Assembly (NCBI GenBank): GCA_023375675.1
Contig: JALQBC010000018.1
Span: 1 to 64,000, forward strand
Direction: 5' to 3'
Source: Cytospora piceicola
Lineage: Eukaryota; Ascomycota; Sordariomycetes; Diaporthales; Cytosporaceae
DNA: 64,000 nt
Shown: positions 48,726-59,175 of the stretch, in pieces
Position numbering within the stretch: the stretch's first letter is position 1
How the letters are laid out: each line of letters starts with the position of its first letter
Translations under genes and position numbers: made by a program
The notes under the pieces: model-generated
What the model was told of the DNA's origin: nothing
Databases searched by the model: none
What the model saw: only the letters and a program-made list of their open reading frames with translations

Positions 48726-49973
48726 GATGGCTGGTTGGTGAAGAGGAAAAGACAGGCGTCGCCTGAGAAAAGAGAGTGGGTGTCAAATGTTTGACCTTCT
48801 CAATTGATGTTGTACTTCTCAGAAGTCGCAGAGCTCCGTCGGGCCCAAGGTTGGTCAACTGAGTACCGGGGAAGTTTAGGACAGTTTGGAGCTTCGTCAA
48901 TCGGGTGGTCCCACTTGGCGGCAGCGGCAGTAAAGTCTTGGCTGATCCAGGCACTCACACAGTCTGACAGTATTGCAAGGGTCCCTCTTTTTCGGAAGGT
49001 GGTCAACGCCTGGAAGGGGGCAGTCGGAGAGCTTAGCTAAGCTAAAGCTACCGCACACAGTAAGTTACGTACGGTATCATTGTCATTACCGCAGAGAAGA
49101 CGCTTGGGCCACTCATAGACCTGCCTGGGCTTGTTTGTTCGTCAAGGTCTCTCTTGATGAGCTCACCTGCACTGATTTACGGATCATCTGAGTATGAGCT
49201 CTTACTTGTGCTGTTGTTTTGGTTATCAAGCCTTTCCAGGGACACTCACAGCCATTTTCCAAGGTACTCACCTCCAAGGCCCTATACACATTTACCCCGA
49301 GAGGCATTTAACGAGGCTGCTACGGGCGTGGCATTCACACTGGTCAGAATGATGTATGAAGTACCATATCCATATACTAACGGTGGACAGCAGCTCGGCT
49401 CGGTTTCCAGACCAATAACTGTGACCACTGCCCCAATCATCGACTCTCCGTTACCAAGATGATTCCTGCTCCGTAGAACGTCCTCACTGCCTTGAGCTAC
49501 GAGATGAGCATATTGTGGTCTCGGTAGTCTCAAGATAGCCGGACCGTATTGTCTTGAACTTGATCTCTGGGGCAAAAGCGATGATCAGGATTCAGACCAT
49601 AGTACAGCTTTTGTGTTCATCCCACAACCTTTCACGCGAAGACCTCTGCTCAGTGATCTGCCAACAGCCGAATGATTGCCTCGAAATGCCGTCTAGTTCA
49701 ATATTGTACAATTGTACAGTTTCCGGTAGGTATCTAGGTCGGTGAAGATAAGGTCTAATGCCGCGGGTCCGGTGACTCGTGATATGGCGTGGGACTGCCT
49801 TTGTTCTTCGGCCAGGCTACCCATCGTTCGATTATATCGTCGCATGGAATCACTTTCGCCCATATGCATTTGTCTGCCGTGCCGTCTGTGTTCTTGACCC
49901 GTTTTCCCTCTCTCCACCCCATCCTACCGCAACCACTTTCTGACTCCCCATTCAAATACCCAGCTTACCAACT
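48726..49973. other. Intergenic region upstream of STT3
   Basis: It holds the STT3 promoter and the 3' flank of the ATP synthase e gene, both on the minus strand. Small frames (up to 120 codons) lack domains. A GTAGGTATCTAGGT motif is near 49726. I see no supported gene. Confidence 0.55.
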
Positions 49974-50495
49974 CTAAGCGCTCTCCTTAGCCAGAGCGTT
50001 GAAGAAAGCCTCTAGGTCGAATTTCGGGTCCATAGGATCTTGGTTGACTGTTCCACCGTCAGCTGCTGTGCTGTACCATCCAGAGATGGCTCCTGGCTCG
50101 AGTCCCACCCCTGTGTCCATGGGTGTATACTCACGTCCACCGGTCGTCGAAGCTGGTGCGGGGTTCTTCTTCCTTGCGAACTCCTCCTTGGCCTTCTCTA
50201 TTAATTGCTGCTTGTGCTCATATTCGTGCTTCTCTGCAACTGCCCTGTTGGCAGCGCTGATCGTTCTCTGGTGGGAAAAGCCGTAGAAGACGCCGAAGGC
50301 AAGGGCGGAGTACCGGAGTACCTGGAAAATAAAGCGGTTAGAAACGAGTTCTATCTGCCATCTCTGAAATATGCCTCATATGCAAATGGATGCACAGGGT
50401 TGCAAGCCGCAAGTCGTGCGCGAGTAAAGAGGTTGGCAGGCGGGTTGGCGGATTTGCAGGAAATGACATACGTTTACCCCGGATGTAGCAGACAT
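49974..50495 (-). CDS. ATP21: Mitochondrial F1Fo ATP synthase subunit e
   Basis: Three exons on the minus strand: 50495-50472, 50321-50135 and 50047-49974, 94 aa; introns 150 and 87 nt. Subunit e (Tim11/Atp21 in yeast) is a small inner-membrane protein that holds ATP synthase dimers together and shapes cristae. The start MSATSGVNVLRYSALAFGVF matches the yeast family start VNVLRYSALGLG, with a Gly-containing single transmembrane helix (residues about 9-24). A charged helix follows (KHEYEHKQQLIEKAKEEFAR), then a short Pro/Ala linker and KFDLEAFFNALAKESA. The protein length fits the family. The first coding exon is only eight codons. This gene is easily missed because no single frame covers it. 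Confidence 0.93.
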
Positions 50496-50922
50496 TGCTT
50501 TGAATTGTGTTCGCCTCGCGACCGCTGGTGACACAGGGTAGGAAAGACTGAAAAACAGATCGCGGGGCGGGCAATTGATGTCAATTGGCCCGGTTTAGAT
50601 GGTCGTCGAGTCGGAGTCGAGGGAATTTGTCGTAGGAGCTGGTGTTGGCGGTTGCGAAGTTTGTCAGTCGGGAATTTTCGCCGAGTGAAGAGCTTCCAAG
50701 CCTGGAAAGCAGACTTGCTGGGATGCCTGACCAGTGACCACACACCATGGCCAAGTGGAATGGGCACGGACCATCCCGCTTAACGAGCCATCACCGTCGT
50801 CTAGACTGCTTAAGATATACATGAACCCCCTGAGTGTACATATCAGTGCTCGTCTGTCATTAGGTACACCTGGGCTTGCTGGCAGCCACCTACAACTGCA
50901 GGTATGCATGACCCTGACAGCC
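50496..50922. other. Intergenic region between the ATP synthase e gene and the transposon
   Basis: It is the promoter side of the ATP synthase e gene. Base composition is normal up to the transposon edge. I see no gene. Confidence 0.6.
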
Positions 50923-50930
50923 TGGGAGGT
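50923..50930. repeat. Left target-site duplication (TGGGAGGT)
   Basis: TGGGAGGT directly precedes the terminal inverted repeat and is repeated exactly at 55159-55166 after the right one. If the last A/T pair is counted as part of the inverted repeat, the duplication is 7 bp (GGGAGGT) instead of 8. Confidence 0.85.
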
Positions 50931-50972
50931 AGAGTGCGGTGATTGTTACACCCTGTCGCTTACACCCTGTCG
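50931..50972 (+). repeat. Left terminal inverted repeat
   Basis: The outer 25 bases match the right end perfectly in reverse complement and the next 17 match with about four differences, some of them C-to-T type. It overlaps three direct copies of a 14-bp unit. Confidence 0.85.
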
Positions 50973-50987
50973 CTTACACCCTGTCGC
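50946..50987 (+). repeat. Three tandem copies of TTACACCCTGTCGC
   Basis: Exact 14-bp direct repeats at 50946-50959, 50960-50973 and 50974-50987, starting inside the left inverted repeat. The right end has one copy and a partial variant. Subterminal repeats of this kind are typical transposase-binding sites in hAT elements, which is inference here. Confidence 0.9.
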
Positions 50988-51134
50988 TCGCTTACCTAAT
51001 CTAGTAGTAATACCCGCTATATATACCGCAGCCGGTAGGTATAACGGCGTAGCACGGCCTATATAAAGTAGCTAAGTAACTCTCGGGGCCGGTATATAGG
51101 CGGTAGTCTTTATAGCAGATATAGCCGCTAACTA

Positions 51135-51580
51135 CCTAACTTTATAATACCTTTAACCTATAAGAAAAAATTGTAAATAGTATACGATTTTAGTATTTTA
51201 TAAGGCGAGATAAGGCGAATTAAATAAATCGGTTTACGGCTTAGAAAGTACTTATTTAGTAGGGGTATATAGTAATAAACCTAGTAGTATAGTATATACA
51301 GTCGCTTTATATATATAAGGCCTGTTAAAATAGCCTAACTTTATAATGCCCTTAACTTACTAGAAAAAATCGTAAATAGTACGCGATTTTAGTATTTTAT
51401 AAGGCGAGATAAGGCGAATTAAATAAATTAGTCTACGGCTTAAAAAGTGCTTATTTAGTAGGGGTATATAGTAATAAACCTAGTAGTATAGTATATATAG
51501 TTGCTCTATATATATAAGGCCTGTTAAAATAGCTTAACTTTATAATACCTTTAACCTATTAGAAAAAATTATAAAAGGTA
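51135..51580 (+). repeat. 199-bp tandem repeat inside the transposon
   Basis: Two full copies and the start of a third: the segment beginning CCTAACTTTATAAT at 51135 recurs at 51334 and, as CTTAACTTTATAAT, at 51533. The copies differ mostly by A/G and T/C changes, consistent with RIP acting on each copy independently. Confidence 0.88.
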
Positions 51581-54500
51581 TACGATAGTACTATTATATA
51601 GCTTAGAACGAAAAGAATTAAATAAATCGGTTTAATTGCTATAAAATAACCACTATACCTACTAAATTTAAATAAGAAATACAGATTTTAATAGTATTCT
51701 AACCCGGTCGAACTAAAAAAAAATTTAAAGGTATATAGCTTAAGTACGCCGGGGACTATTTCTAGCCTAAATACGAAATTTCTTAGGTTAAATCGATTTA
51801 AATCGACCTAACTTAGTCTTAAGTATTTAAGCTAAATAGCTTAAAGGTATAGAGATTAGTTAAGCTAAAAGCAACTATTTAGTATATAGCTAGTAGCTTA
51901 TCTTATATATACCGTTAGTCTTTATAGCCTAAAACTATAGCCGATAAAATAAAGCTATTACGACCTTACTATTAAAGAGAATAAAGTCTAACTATAATGT
52001 TTCCCTTCTTTTACTACGCTATCGTACTTCGATACTATTATACTATTACTACGGTTACTATAACCCTGGATACGTTAGATACGCCGGATACGCCGGAGAT
52101 AGTCCCGAAGGTAGTTCCGGTTTTAACGTAACCTAATACCTAGTAAAAGAGTAAGTATTAAAGTTTACGATACCCTTATAAATAATTATAGGCCTATTCT
52201 GCTACTACGGTAACGTTTAATATACCTATAGCCTTAGATTTTAAATAATAGGTATATAGTTTATAGTCTGTTATTATAAGTACAGGTATAGCCTTTTTTA
52301 GTTAAACGGTAATAGCTTATATACTCGGGCCGGCTTAACTCGTTATTAAGGTATTATTATTACAGGCCCTTCTTTTTACTTAAGCTTTTCGAATCTTAAA
52401 AGTATTCTTACGCTATTTTTATAAACTGTTTAAAAAACCGGGAAGGTCTATAAGAATACGATCGGAATAAAAGTAAAAAAAACGTCGACAGGCTCGAATA
52501 TAAACGTAATAAACGCGGTTTAAGTAATATCTATAGTAGCGGTAATACGGCAGGCTTTAGCTTTTTAAGCCTTTCGGTTATTACTCGGCTTAAAATCGGC
52601 AGGTAGGATATAAAGTACGTTTTAAGGTTTTTTTTACTTTTACTACCGGATAGCTCGAAGATATTAAATTTCTCGAATTTTATCGTTTACTTACTATATA
52701 ATAGTTAGCTTAACTAAAATATATAAAGAAACGATATTTACCTAGCGAAATTTAAGTACTTAATACCTTACGATATCGTTAACCTCGAAAAGTTTAATAT
52801 AATAAACTTTCGGCCGCTACCTTTCCCGGCCTATATTTTTAAAGTAAGCTATATAAATCTAATACCGATAAGGTAAGCTATATTATAATCGGAAATAGTT
52901 AGTATAAGGCTTAAAGGTATACTTTTTTAAGTTTTTAAAAGTTATTAGAATAGCTATATATTAGCCTTAAATAATCGCTAATACAAGCTTAGAAATATAC
53001 CTATAGATATTTTATATTAAGTTAGCGTTTTAATACTTTTATAGTAGCTTTTCTAACTTTTAAGTAAGCTTAACTTTATATTTATCTTTTTTAACCTTAA
53101 TTATTAGTTATAAGGCTTTAAATATTTAAACTAACTTATTATTTTAATCTTTTATATAGCTTTTTAAACTATAGTAGATACTTTCGGTTAATAATAAGGT
53201 TATTTAGCTAAAATTCCGATACCGCTATATATATATATAACAGAACTACTTATATTATAATATAATTTTTCGGAAATAATTAATAATACTTATAGCTATA
53301 AAAAGGTATTAATATAAAGTTACTATAAAGTAAACTTTATAAACCTACTTAGCTATTTATCTTCTTAAAAATACTCGAAATCTTTTATAAGGTTATTATA
53401 CTCGGCGATTAATTTAATATAACAGATATCCGAGAACTAATTATATATCTTATAAAAGTTATAGGAATAATCTTCGTTTAAATAGTTTAGCTTTATAAAA
53501 GCCGGATCGATATCGATAAAGATATTATAATAGATAAGGTTAAGCCGAAGCACCTGTTTTTTTAGCTTCGGTAAGCCGGTTTAAAGGTTTATTACTAATT
53601 TAATAAAATTTTTAAAGATATATTATAGGTATAACTATAGCTATATTTCTTTATATATATTTTTAATATTTAAACGCTATATATTATTAAAATCTAATAT
53701 CGTTATAAAAAGGTTTTTAGCCTCGGCCTCGGCCTATAGCCGTTTATCTTATAAAAACGCCTATATAAAAAACTCCTTATCCTCTTTAAGCTTAAGATAT
53801 ATAATAAAACCGGTAATAAACTAAGTAATTAGCTTAAATAACGGAATATTATATATATTTACCTAATATATATAAAAGTTAACGGAAAGCTTATTCGGAA
53901 AAGGGAAGTAAAGGTAATAAAGCTTATTTTATATATATTATTTATAATTAAAAGCTTATAGTTTTCTTATAAAACTTTAAAATCTCGGAGTATTATAAAA
54001 TAAACGTATTTTACCCGGCTATTATTATTATAAACGTAATTATAAAAAGTATAGTATTCTGCTATAAGAATAATAAAGTATTAAGTTAAATAGTAATCGC
54101 TATACTCGCTTAGCCGTATTTAAGTAAAAAGTAACTTTATATCTTCTTATTATATATACTTATATTTTTTATTATAGGTTTAAAAAAACAGGTAAATAAT
54201 ATAGTATAATTACCTTATCTAATTTATAAAACCCTTTACGTAATTTTTCTTACTTTAATCGATCTAGTATAAGATAGGTATTATAAAAAAGTTAACGATA
54301 AGTAGGTAGTTATATAACGGCGTACCGGTAGAAGCGATTTTTTATTCGAAATTAATCTTTTTAAAGTAATTAACAGAAAATTTAAAAAAATAACTAACCT
54401 TTTTTATTTTAAAATCTCGTATATCCGATTAAGGCGTATAGTTACCGTTATAAGTATAGTAAAACTAAGTCTTTTAACTTTATTTCCCGATAAGTTTTAT

Positions 54501-55090
54501 TCGCTTAACCGATATCTTATAGCCTTACTTAACGTAAAAATAAGTAAAAAAAAACTTAAAAAAAGGTTTAGTTATAAAACAGCGTTTATTAAGCAGTAAG
54601 AGTATTATAAGTACGGAAAGGTTTAATATAGGTTAAGGTTTTAATATAGTTATAGGCTATAGCTCGGTTTTAATATTAAGAAGTTCGAGATTATCTATTT
54701 CGATCTATAGGTCGGTATATATAGCGGTAAAGGTATCGGCGAGATTAAAAACGTTTATTTTCGAGTATAACGATTCGAATAATACTATTTTTAAAGTTAA
54801 ATTCGTTTTAAAAATAAGTAAAATAAAGGTAGTTAATTAAAGGAAGTATAGTATAGGTAGTAATAGTTAGATTAGTAGTTTAGCTATTAACGCGTTTTAA
54901 GTTATAAGCGCGATTTAGACAGGTAGGTAGCTACCGGTAAATAAAGGCCGGCGGCTAGATTTTCTGTACTATTAATATTATAGAATCCGGAGGTATATAG
55001 GCTTAAAGTAGCGGTACAGGCTAATTTAGCTAGCGGGGCCTCGGTAAGGTTATACCCGGCAGACTATATACTATTTAAGGCAAGCGCGCA

Positions 55091-55117
55091 GGCACGGTGC
55101 GCTATATAGCCCGTGCC
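55091..55117. repeat. Subterminal hairpin near the right transposon end
   Basis: GGCACGG at 55091-55097 and CCGTGCC at 55111-55117 are inverted copies around a 13-nt spacer (TGCGCTATATAGC). It is one of the few GC-rich patches in the island. Hairpins near ends can serve in transposition; here that is only inferred. Confidence 0.6.
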
Positions 55118-55158
55118 CGACAGGGTATAAGCAGCAGGGTGTAACAATCACCGCACTC
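55117..55158 (-). repeat. Right terminal inverted repeat
   Basis: The reverse complement of this segment matches the left end, exactly for the outer 24-25 bases. Confidence 0.85.
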
Positions 55159-55166
55159 TGGGAGGT
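55159..55166. repeat. Right target-site duplication (TGGGAGGT)
   Basis: It is identical to 50923-50930. Joining the flanks after removing the element and one copy would place the palindrome GGAGGTACCTCC at the insertion site. Confidence 0.85.
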
Positions 55167-55473
55167 ACCTCCGGTAAATCTGTACCAGGCCTGTCCCGCT
55201 AGCGTTTTCAGCAGGCATGTGCGTCCCCTGTCGCGAACGCGCTGTTGACATTGCCCACTTCCATCTGCAGGTGGACAAAGGGCAGCAACTTTAGCAGCCT
55301 TAGGACGCATGAGAAGCAAACTACCGCTGCGACTCCAAACCACCTGGGTATCCATCGACCAACCCGACAACCACAATCTCAGCACGCCAGGCTTCAGGCA
55401 AAACCATCCTACATCGCCAATCAACCACTCCTGATAATCGAGACCCTTGGCATGGGCTGTTGACCGGCTCACC
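55167..55473. other. Short spacer between the transposon and the dynein gene
   Basis: These 307 bases have normal composition and must hold the 5' leader, and probably the core promoter, of the dynein intermediate chain gene. No TATA-like box is obvious. Confidence 0.5.
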
Positions 55474-57618
55474 ATGCAGCAACGTCGGGACGAGATCCTC
55501 GCTAAGAAGGCGAAGCTCGCAGAGCTCAAGCGCCAGCGGGAGCTCCGTGCAAATCAAGCTGGGGCTAGTCGCGCAAGCTTCAGTGGCAGCGATGTTAGAT
55601 GCCCTTCTATCTCAACGACAATCTTGCAATCTGGCTGACGCATGCTGTAGTTGGCCTCACCGGTGCCCGCTCGAGCCGACAACCGTCGAGAGATCGAATC
55701 GCTGATCAATAGCCTGGTGGGCGAAAGTCGTCCCGGCTCAGCAACAACAGGTGGCTTTGCATCTCCGGCACATAGGGGAAGTCGACCAAACAGCGTATTA
55801 AGTGCTGGAGAAACTAGCAATGGTGCCATATCAGAGTTCACGTCACAGCCTGGGGGCGAGCTGCCGACGCAGACCGTCTACAATCAACCTCAGACGTTGA
55901 CTACAGCGCCTCTGGCAACAGTATATGAGTGCCCGCCATCACCAGTGAAGGAGATATTCTCGTACAGCAAAGGAGTACAGACATCAGAGGATTGGTTGCC
56001 GGCAGCAACACGGCCACGAGCACTGTCCGGAGAGTCCTTGCCCGAGGATGCGACATCGACGCCCAACAAGCGCATGAGCAGACGGGAGCGGGACAAGGAA
56101 GAAGAGCTACGACAGAAAATGCGGAAGGAGATAGAAGAGGAGATACAAGCTACCAAGGACTTGACAGCCGAGGGCGATGTTAAGAACGCGGCCTTGCCGA
56201 CGTCCAGTTTCGCAACGAGGACCCTGACCAATGACGAGCTGAACGCAATAGTTTCATCAGACGAGTTTTTCGAGTTCTTTGATCGCTCCACGAAGGTCAT
56301 AGAAAAGGCACTGGATCAGTACGATGTCTTGACAGACTACACGTTAGGAGCGCAGGATCTCGAGGACGAGGACGAACAAGGCAATTTCGGCGGCAAAGGC
56401 AGGCGGAAGGTCAAGGAAATACGTCAGTTCTACGACGAGAGGTGGTCTAAGAAGCGTATGGTCAGCTCCATAGACTTCTCACCCAAGTTCCAAGAGCTTT
56501 TACTGGCGTCCTACACCAAGAATCCATCGGCACCGCACGAGCCAGACGGGATTGTCCAAGTTTGGAATCTCAACCTGCACGACCGGCCAGAATTTGTCTT
56601 TCACGCACAGTCCGACATTCTCACCGCGAAGTTCTCACCTTTCCACCCGAACCTAATTGTTGGAGGGGCATACAGCGGACAGGTCCTTCTGTGGGACACC
56701 AGAGCGCGATCGGCGCCAGTACAGAAGACGCCCCTTACCGGCTATGGCCACACGCACCCCGTTTATGCTATCGACATAGTCGGTACTCAGAACGCCAACA
56801 ACATCATCTCGTGCTCTACCGACGGCACCGTCTGCGGCTGGACCGTCGATATGCTTGCACAACCACAGGAAACCCTCAACCTGGCCGCTCCACCACCGAA
56901 CAAGACAGATTACATCAGTCCTCTCTCTTTATCCTTCCCCCAGGCGGACCCCACGTTCTTCCTTGTCGGCACGGAGGAGGGCACCATCTTCCCCTGCCAT
57001 CGTTACGACCGCGCCGGAGCCAAGGCTGGCGTGGATCCTCGCATAAGCTACAAGGGCCATACCGGACCCGTCATGTCTGTCGATTTCCACCCCGCTCGGG
57101 GCCCCGTCGATCTTGGCGATCTGGTGCTGTCCAGCAGTCTGGACTGGAGCGTTAAGCTGTGGAAGGTTCGCGCCCCAGCCACGACATCGAGCATTGGCGG
57201 GGTCGGTGCTGTTGGCGAGGGTGCTGTGTCACATCTTATGGAATTCGTCAGGGAAGACGTGGTCTACGACGCTGCCTGGTCACCGGTGAAGCCGGGCGTG
57301 TTCTCCCTTGTAGATGGGGCGGGGTGGCTCGAGCTGTGGGACATCACAGTTGAGACAGAGGAGCCTGTGGCAAGAATAAGTCCCAGTCCTAGGAAGGATA
57401 GCCGGGCTATGTTGTCGAAGAGTCTGAACAAGGTCAAGTGGGAACAGCAGGAGGGTAAGAAGCTGGCTGTAGGCGGTATCGATGGTGCATTGACGGTGTT
57501 CGAGGTTGGTCCGGACTTGGGTGGCAAGGAGAACCTGAAGAATGAGGAGTGGACGAATGTCAAAAAGCTAGTGAATAGGGTTGAGGCGGTTGGTGTAAAC
57601 GGGGCGACGGATGTTTAG
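55474..57618 (+). CDS. Cytoplasmic dynein intermediate chain
   Basis: Two exons, 55474-55593 and 55651-57618, 695 aa; the 57-nt intron has an unusual GTTAGA donor. The intermediate chain is the WD-repeat subunit that links the dynein heavy chain to dynactin and to light chains for minus-end transport and nuclear positioning. The N-terminus MQQRRDEILAKKAKLAELKR is the conserved helix that binds the dynactin p150 subunit. YSKGVQTSED at about residue 150 fits the LC8 light-chain motif (K-x-x-Q-T). FFEFFDRSTKVIEKALDQYD is the family region before the propeller. WD40 repeats fill residues about 300-650 (FSPFHPNLIVGGAYSGQVLL, SCSTDGTVCGW, SSSLDWSVKLWKVR). The start is the ATG giving the family N-terminus; an in-frame upstream ATG is not present in exon 1. 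Confidence 0.93.
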
Positions 57619-58154
57619 GGCTTCGAGGAGGAGGTTATGTCGGAATGCTAGATAGTTCAAGATGCGTGTTGGACATGAGTTGGGTTGGCACGGTGCGAGC
57701 GATGTCATGAGCTTTTAGAGTTATACCCCAAATACAACCATTTTGCTCTCGGCATGTCATGTTATCTAGTGCAGTGTATTAACTAGGTAGGTACTTAAGT
57801 ACTCAGGTAGCTTTCTCTGTTTCTGATACCTTTCTTATTGTAAGCTGTTTGGCCGCCCGAGTCCGGGGCGGTAGGTAAGGGTCATATTTTAGGTAAGCGT
57901 AAGGTGTGTGGCTATAAGTGGATGTGCTAAGCTGACCTTACTTGGATAGGCTAGCGCACCCGGTCTCTATCGTCTCCATGAAATTTTTTGGACGAAGAAC
58001 CATTCGAAGCAGCAGTTTTGAAGGACGCCGTCTGTCATACCAGCTTCTTTCTCCACCTCAACTCACTTCTGCGCCGAATCTTTCGTTTTCCTTCGCCAGC
58101 AGCACCTTCACTTTCTCCAAAGTTTTTCCAATCGAGATCATATAACCTGTCAAA
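57619..58154. other. Intergenic region between the dynein and RRM genes
   Basis: It contains the dynein 3' flank, a GTAGGTACTTAAGTAC palindromic cluster at about 57787-57805 and a C/T-rich leader before the RRM gene (about 58030-58130). I see no other gene. Confidence 0.6.
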
Positions 58155-59175
58155 ATGTATGCACGCTTCCTCTATCTCAATTCATACCTAACTCGCGACT
58201 CTGATTGATCTCTTCTAACACGCGAGGCTTCTTACAGGAACCCTATCAGACGCGCTGCATTCAGGGCCGCCGTGTCGGCCCCTCGGGTCTCGGCACCCAA
58301 GGCTCAGATGCTTGGATTCGCAACTCAGATCTCCATCTCCCAAGTATCCCGAATTGTTATGCCCGCCGCCGCGCGCTGCTTCTCTCAGACCATTCGCGTT
58401 GCCGAGGAGTCCGCCACGTCAAATGTCGAGGAGGGTGAGTGTCCTACAGCCAATCCACCCGTTCCCGACTCGATATATATTTCTCCATGGCCCGAGTGTC
58501 TAGCAGTTGGCAGAAGATGCTGACATATTCCTACAGCCCAGCGGCCCGCTCCCGTGAACGAAGATGAGCCTGGTTACGGTCTCTTTGTCCGAAACATGGT
58601 TTTCGAGGCCAACGAGGACCACCTGAGGGAGGCTTACGAGAAGTATGGCGAGATTACGAAGACGGTTGTTGCGCGCGATGCTCGCGGTTTGAGCAGAGGG
58701 TATGTCACCATGACCACGTCACAGAACACGAGGAGCGACTATGGGATGAGGAAGACTAACAACAACCCACAGATACGGATTCGTATGGTTCACCACCCAA
58801 GATGCTATGGATAAGGCTGTCTCCGGCACCAACTCGTCATTCTGGCACGGTCGCCGCATCCAGGTCGCTCCCCGCACCCCGAAGACCAACAGGAGCCAGA
58901 ACTCCATGGGACCCACCAGGTCGCTGTACCTCGGCAACATCCCCTACGAGACAACCGATGCCGAGCTGAACCGTATCTTCCGCGAACTCGAGAACGTGAC
59001 GGATGTCCGAGTTGCTGTCGACCGTACTACGGGATGGCCCCGAGGCTTTGCTCACGCCGACTTCACCGATGTCGAGTCTTGCCAGGAGGCTATGAACAAG
59101 CTCCAGGGTACGACGATTGGTGGCCGGGAGCTGAGACTCGACTTTGCCTCCGAGGTCACAAAGGCCAGGAAATAA
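58155..59175 (+). CDS. Mitochondrial RNA-binding protein with two RRMs
   Basis: Four exons: 58155-58156 (only the bases AT), 58238-58434, 58537-58699 and 58773-59175, 254 aa. The start codon is AT from exon 1 plus G from exon 2; unspliced, the same ATG reads only 17 codons. The spliced start MNPIRRAAFRAAVSAPRVSA continues to AAARCFSQTIRVAEES, a typical mitochondrial presequence with a cleavage-like end. RRM1 (about 78-155) has LFVRNMVF as RNP2 and, across intron 3, GYGFVWFT as RNP1. RRM2 (about 168-248) has LYLGNIPY as RNP2 and GFAHADFT as RNP1. It is likely a mitochondrial RNA-processing or stability factor, but I do not recognise a specific orthologue. Confidence 0.88.

Larger units (their letters stand above)
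50931..55158. mobile_element. RIP-degraded DNA transposon, probably hAT-like
   Basis: A 4,228-bp AT-rich block is bounded by inverted ends: the first 24-25 bp at the left (starting GAGTGCGGTGATTG) are the exact reverse complement of the right end, and similarity continues for about 42 bp. It is flanked by TGGGAGGT on both sides. An 8-bp duplication fits hAT, P or Merlin elements; hAT is the commonest of these in fungi. The interior shows strong CA/TG loss: in 51661-51720 I count one CA, no TG and nine TA, while CG remains, which is the RIP signature. No open frame of useful length survives in about 51000-55070, so no transposase can be identified. It has a 199-bp tandem repeat near the left end and a hairpin near the right. 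The superfamily is inferred only from the duplication length. Confidence 0.85.

Noticed and set aside
51135..51580. Resemblance to a repeat-spacer array
   Set aside because: Copies are contiguous 199-bp units in eukaryotic AT-rich DNA with no short spacers, so this is not a CRISPR array.
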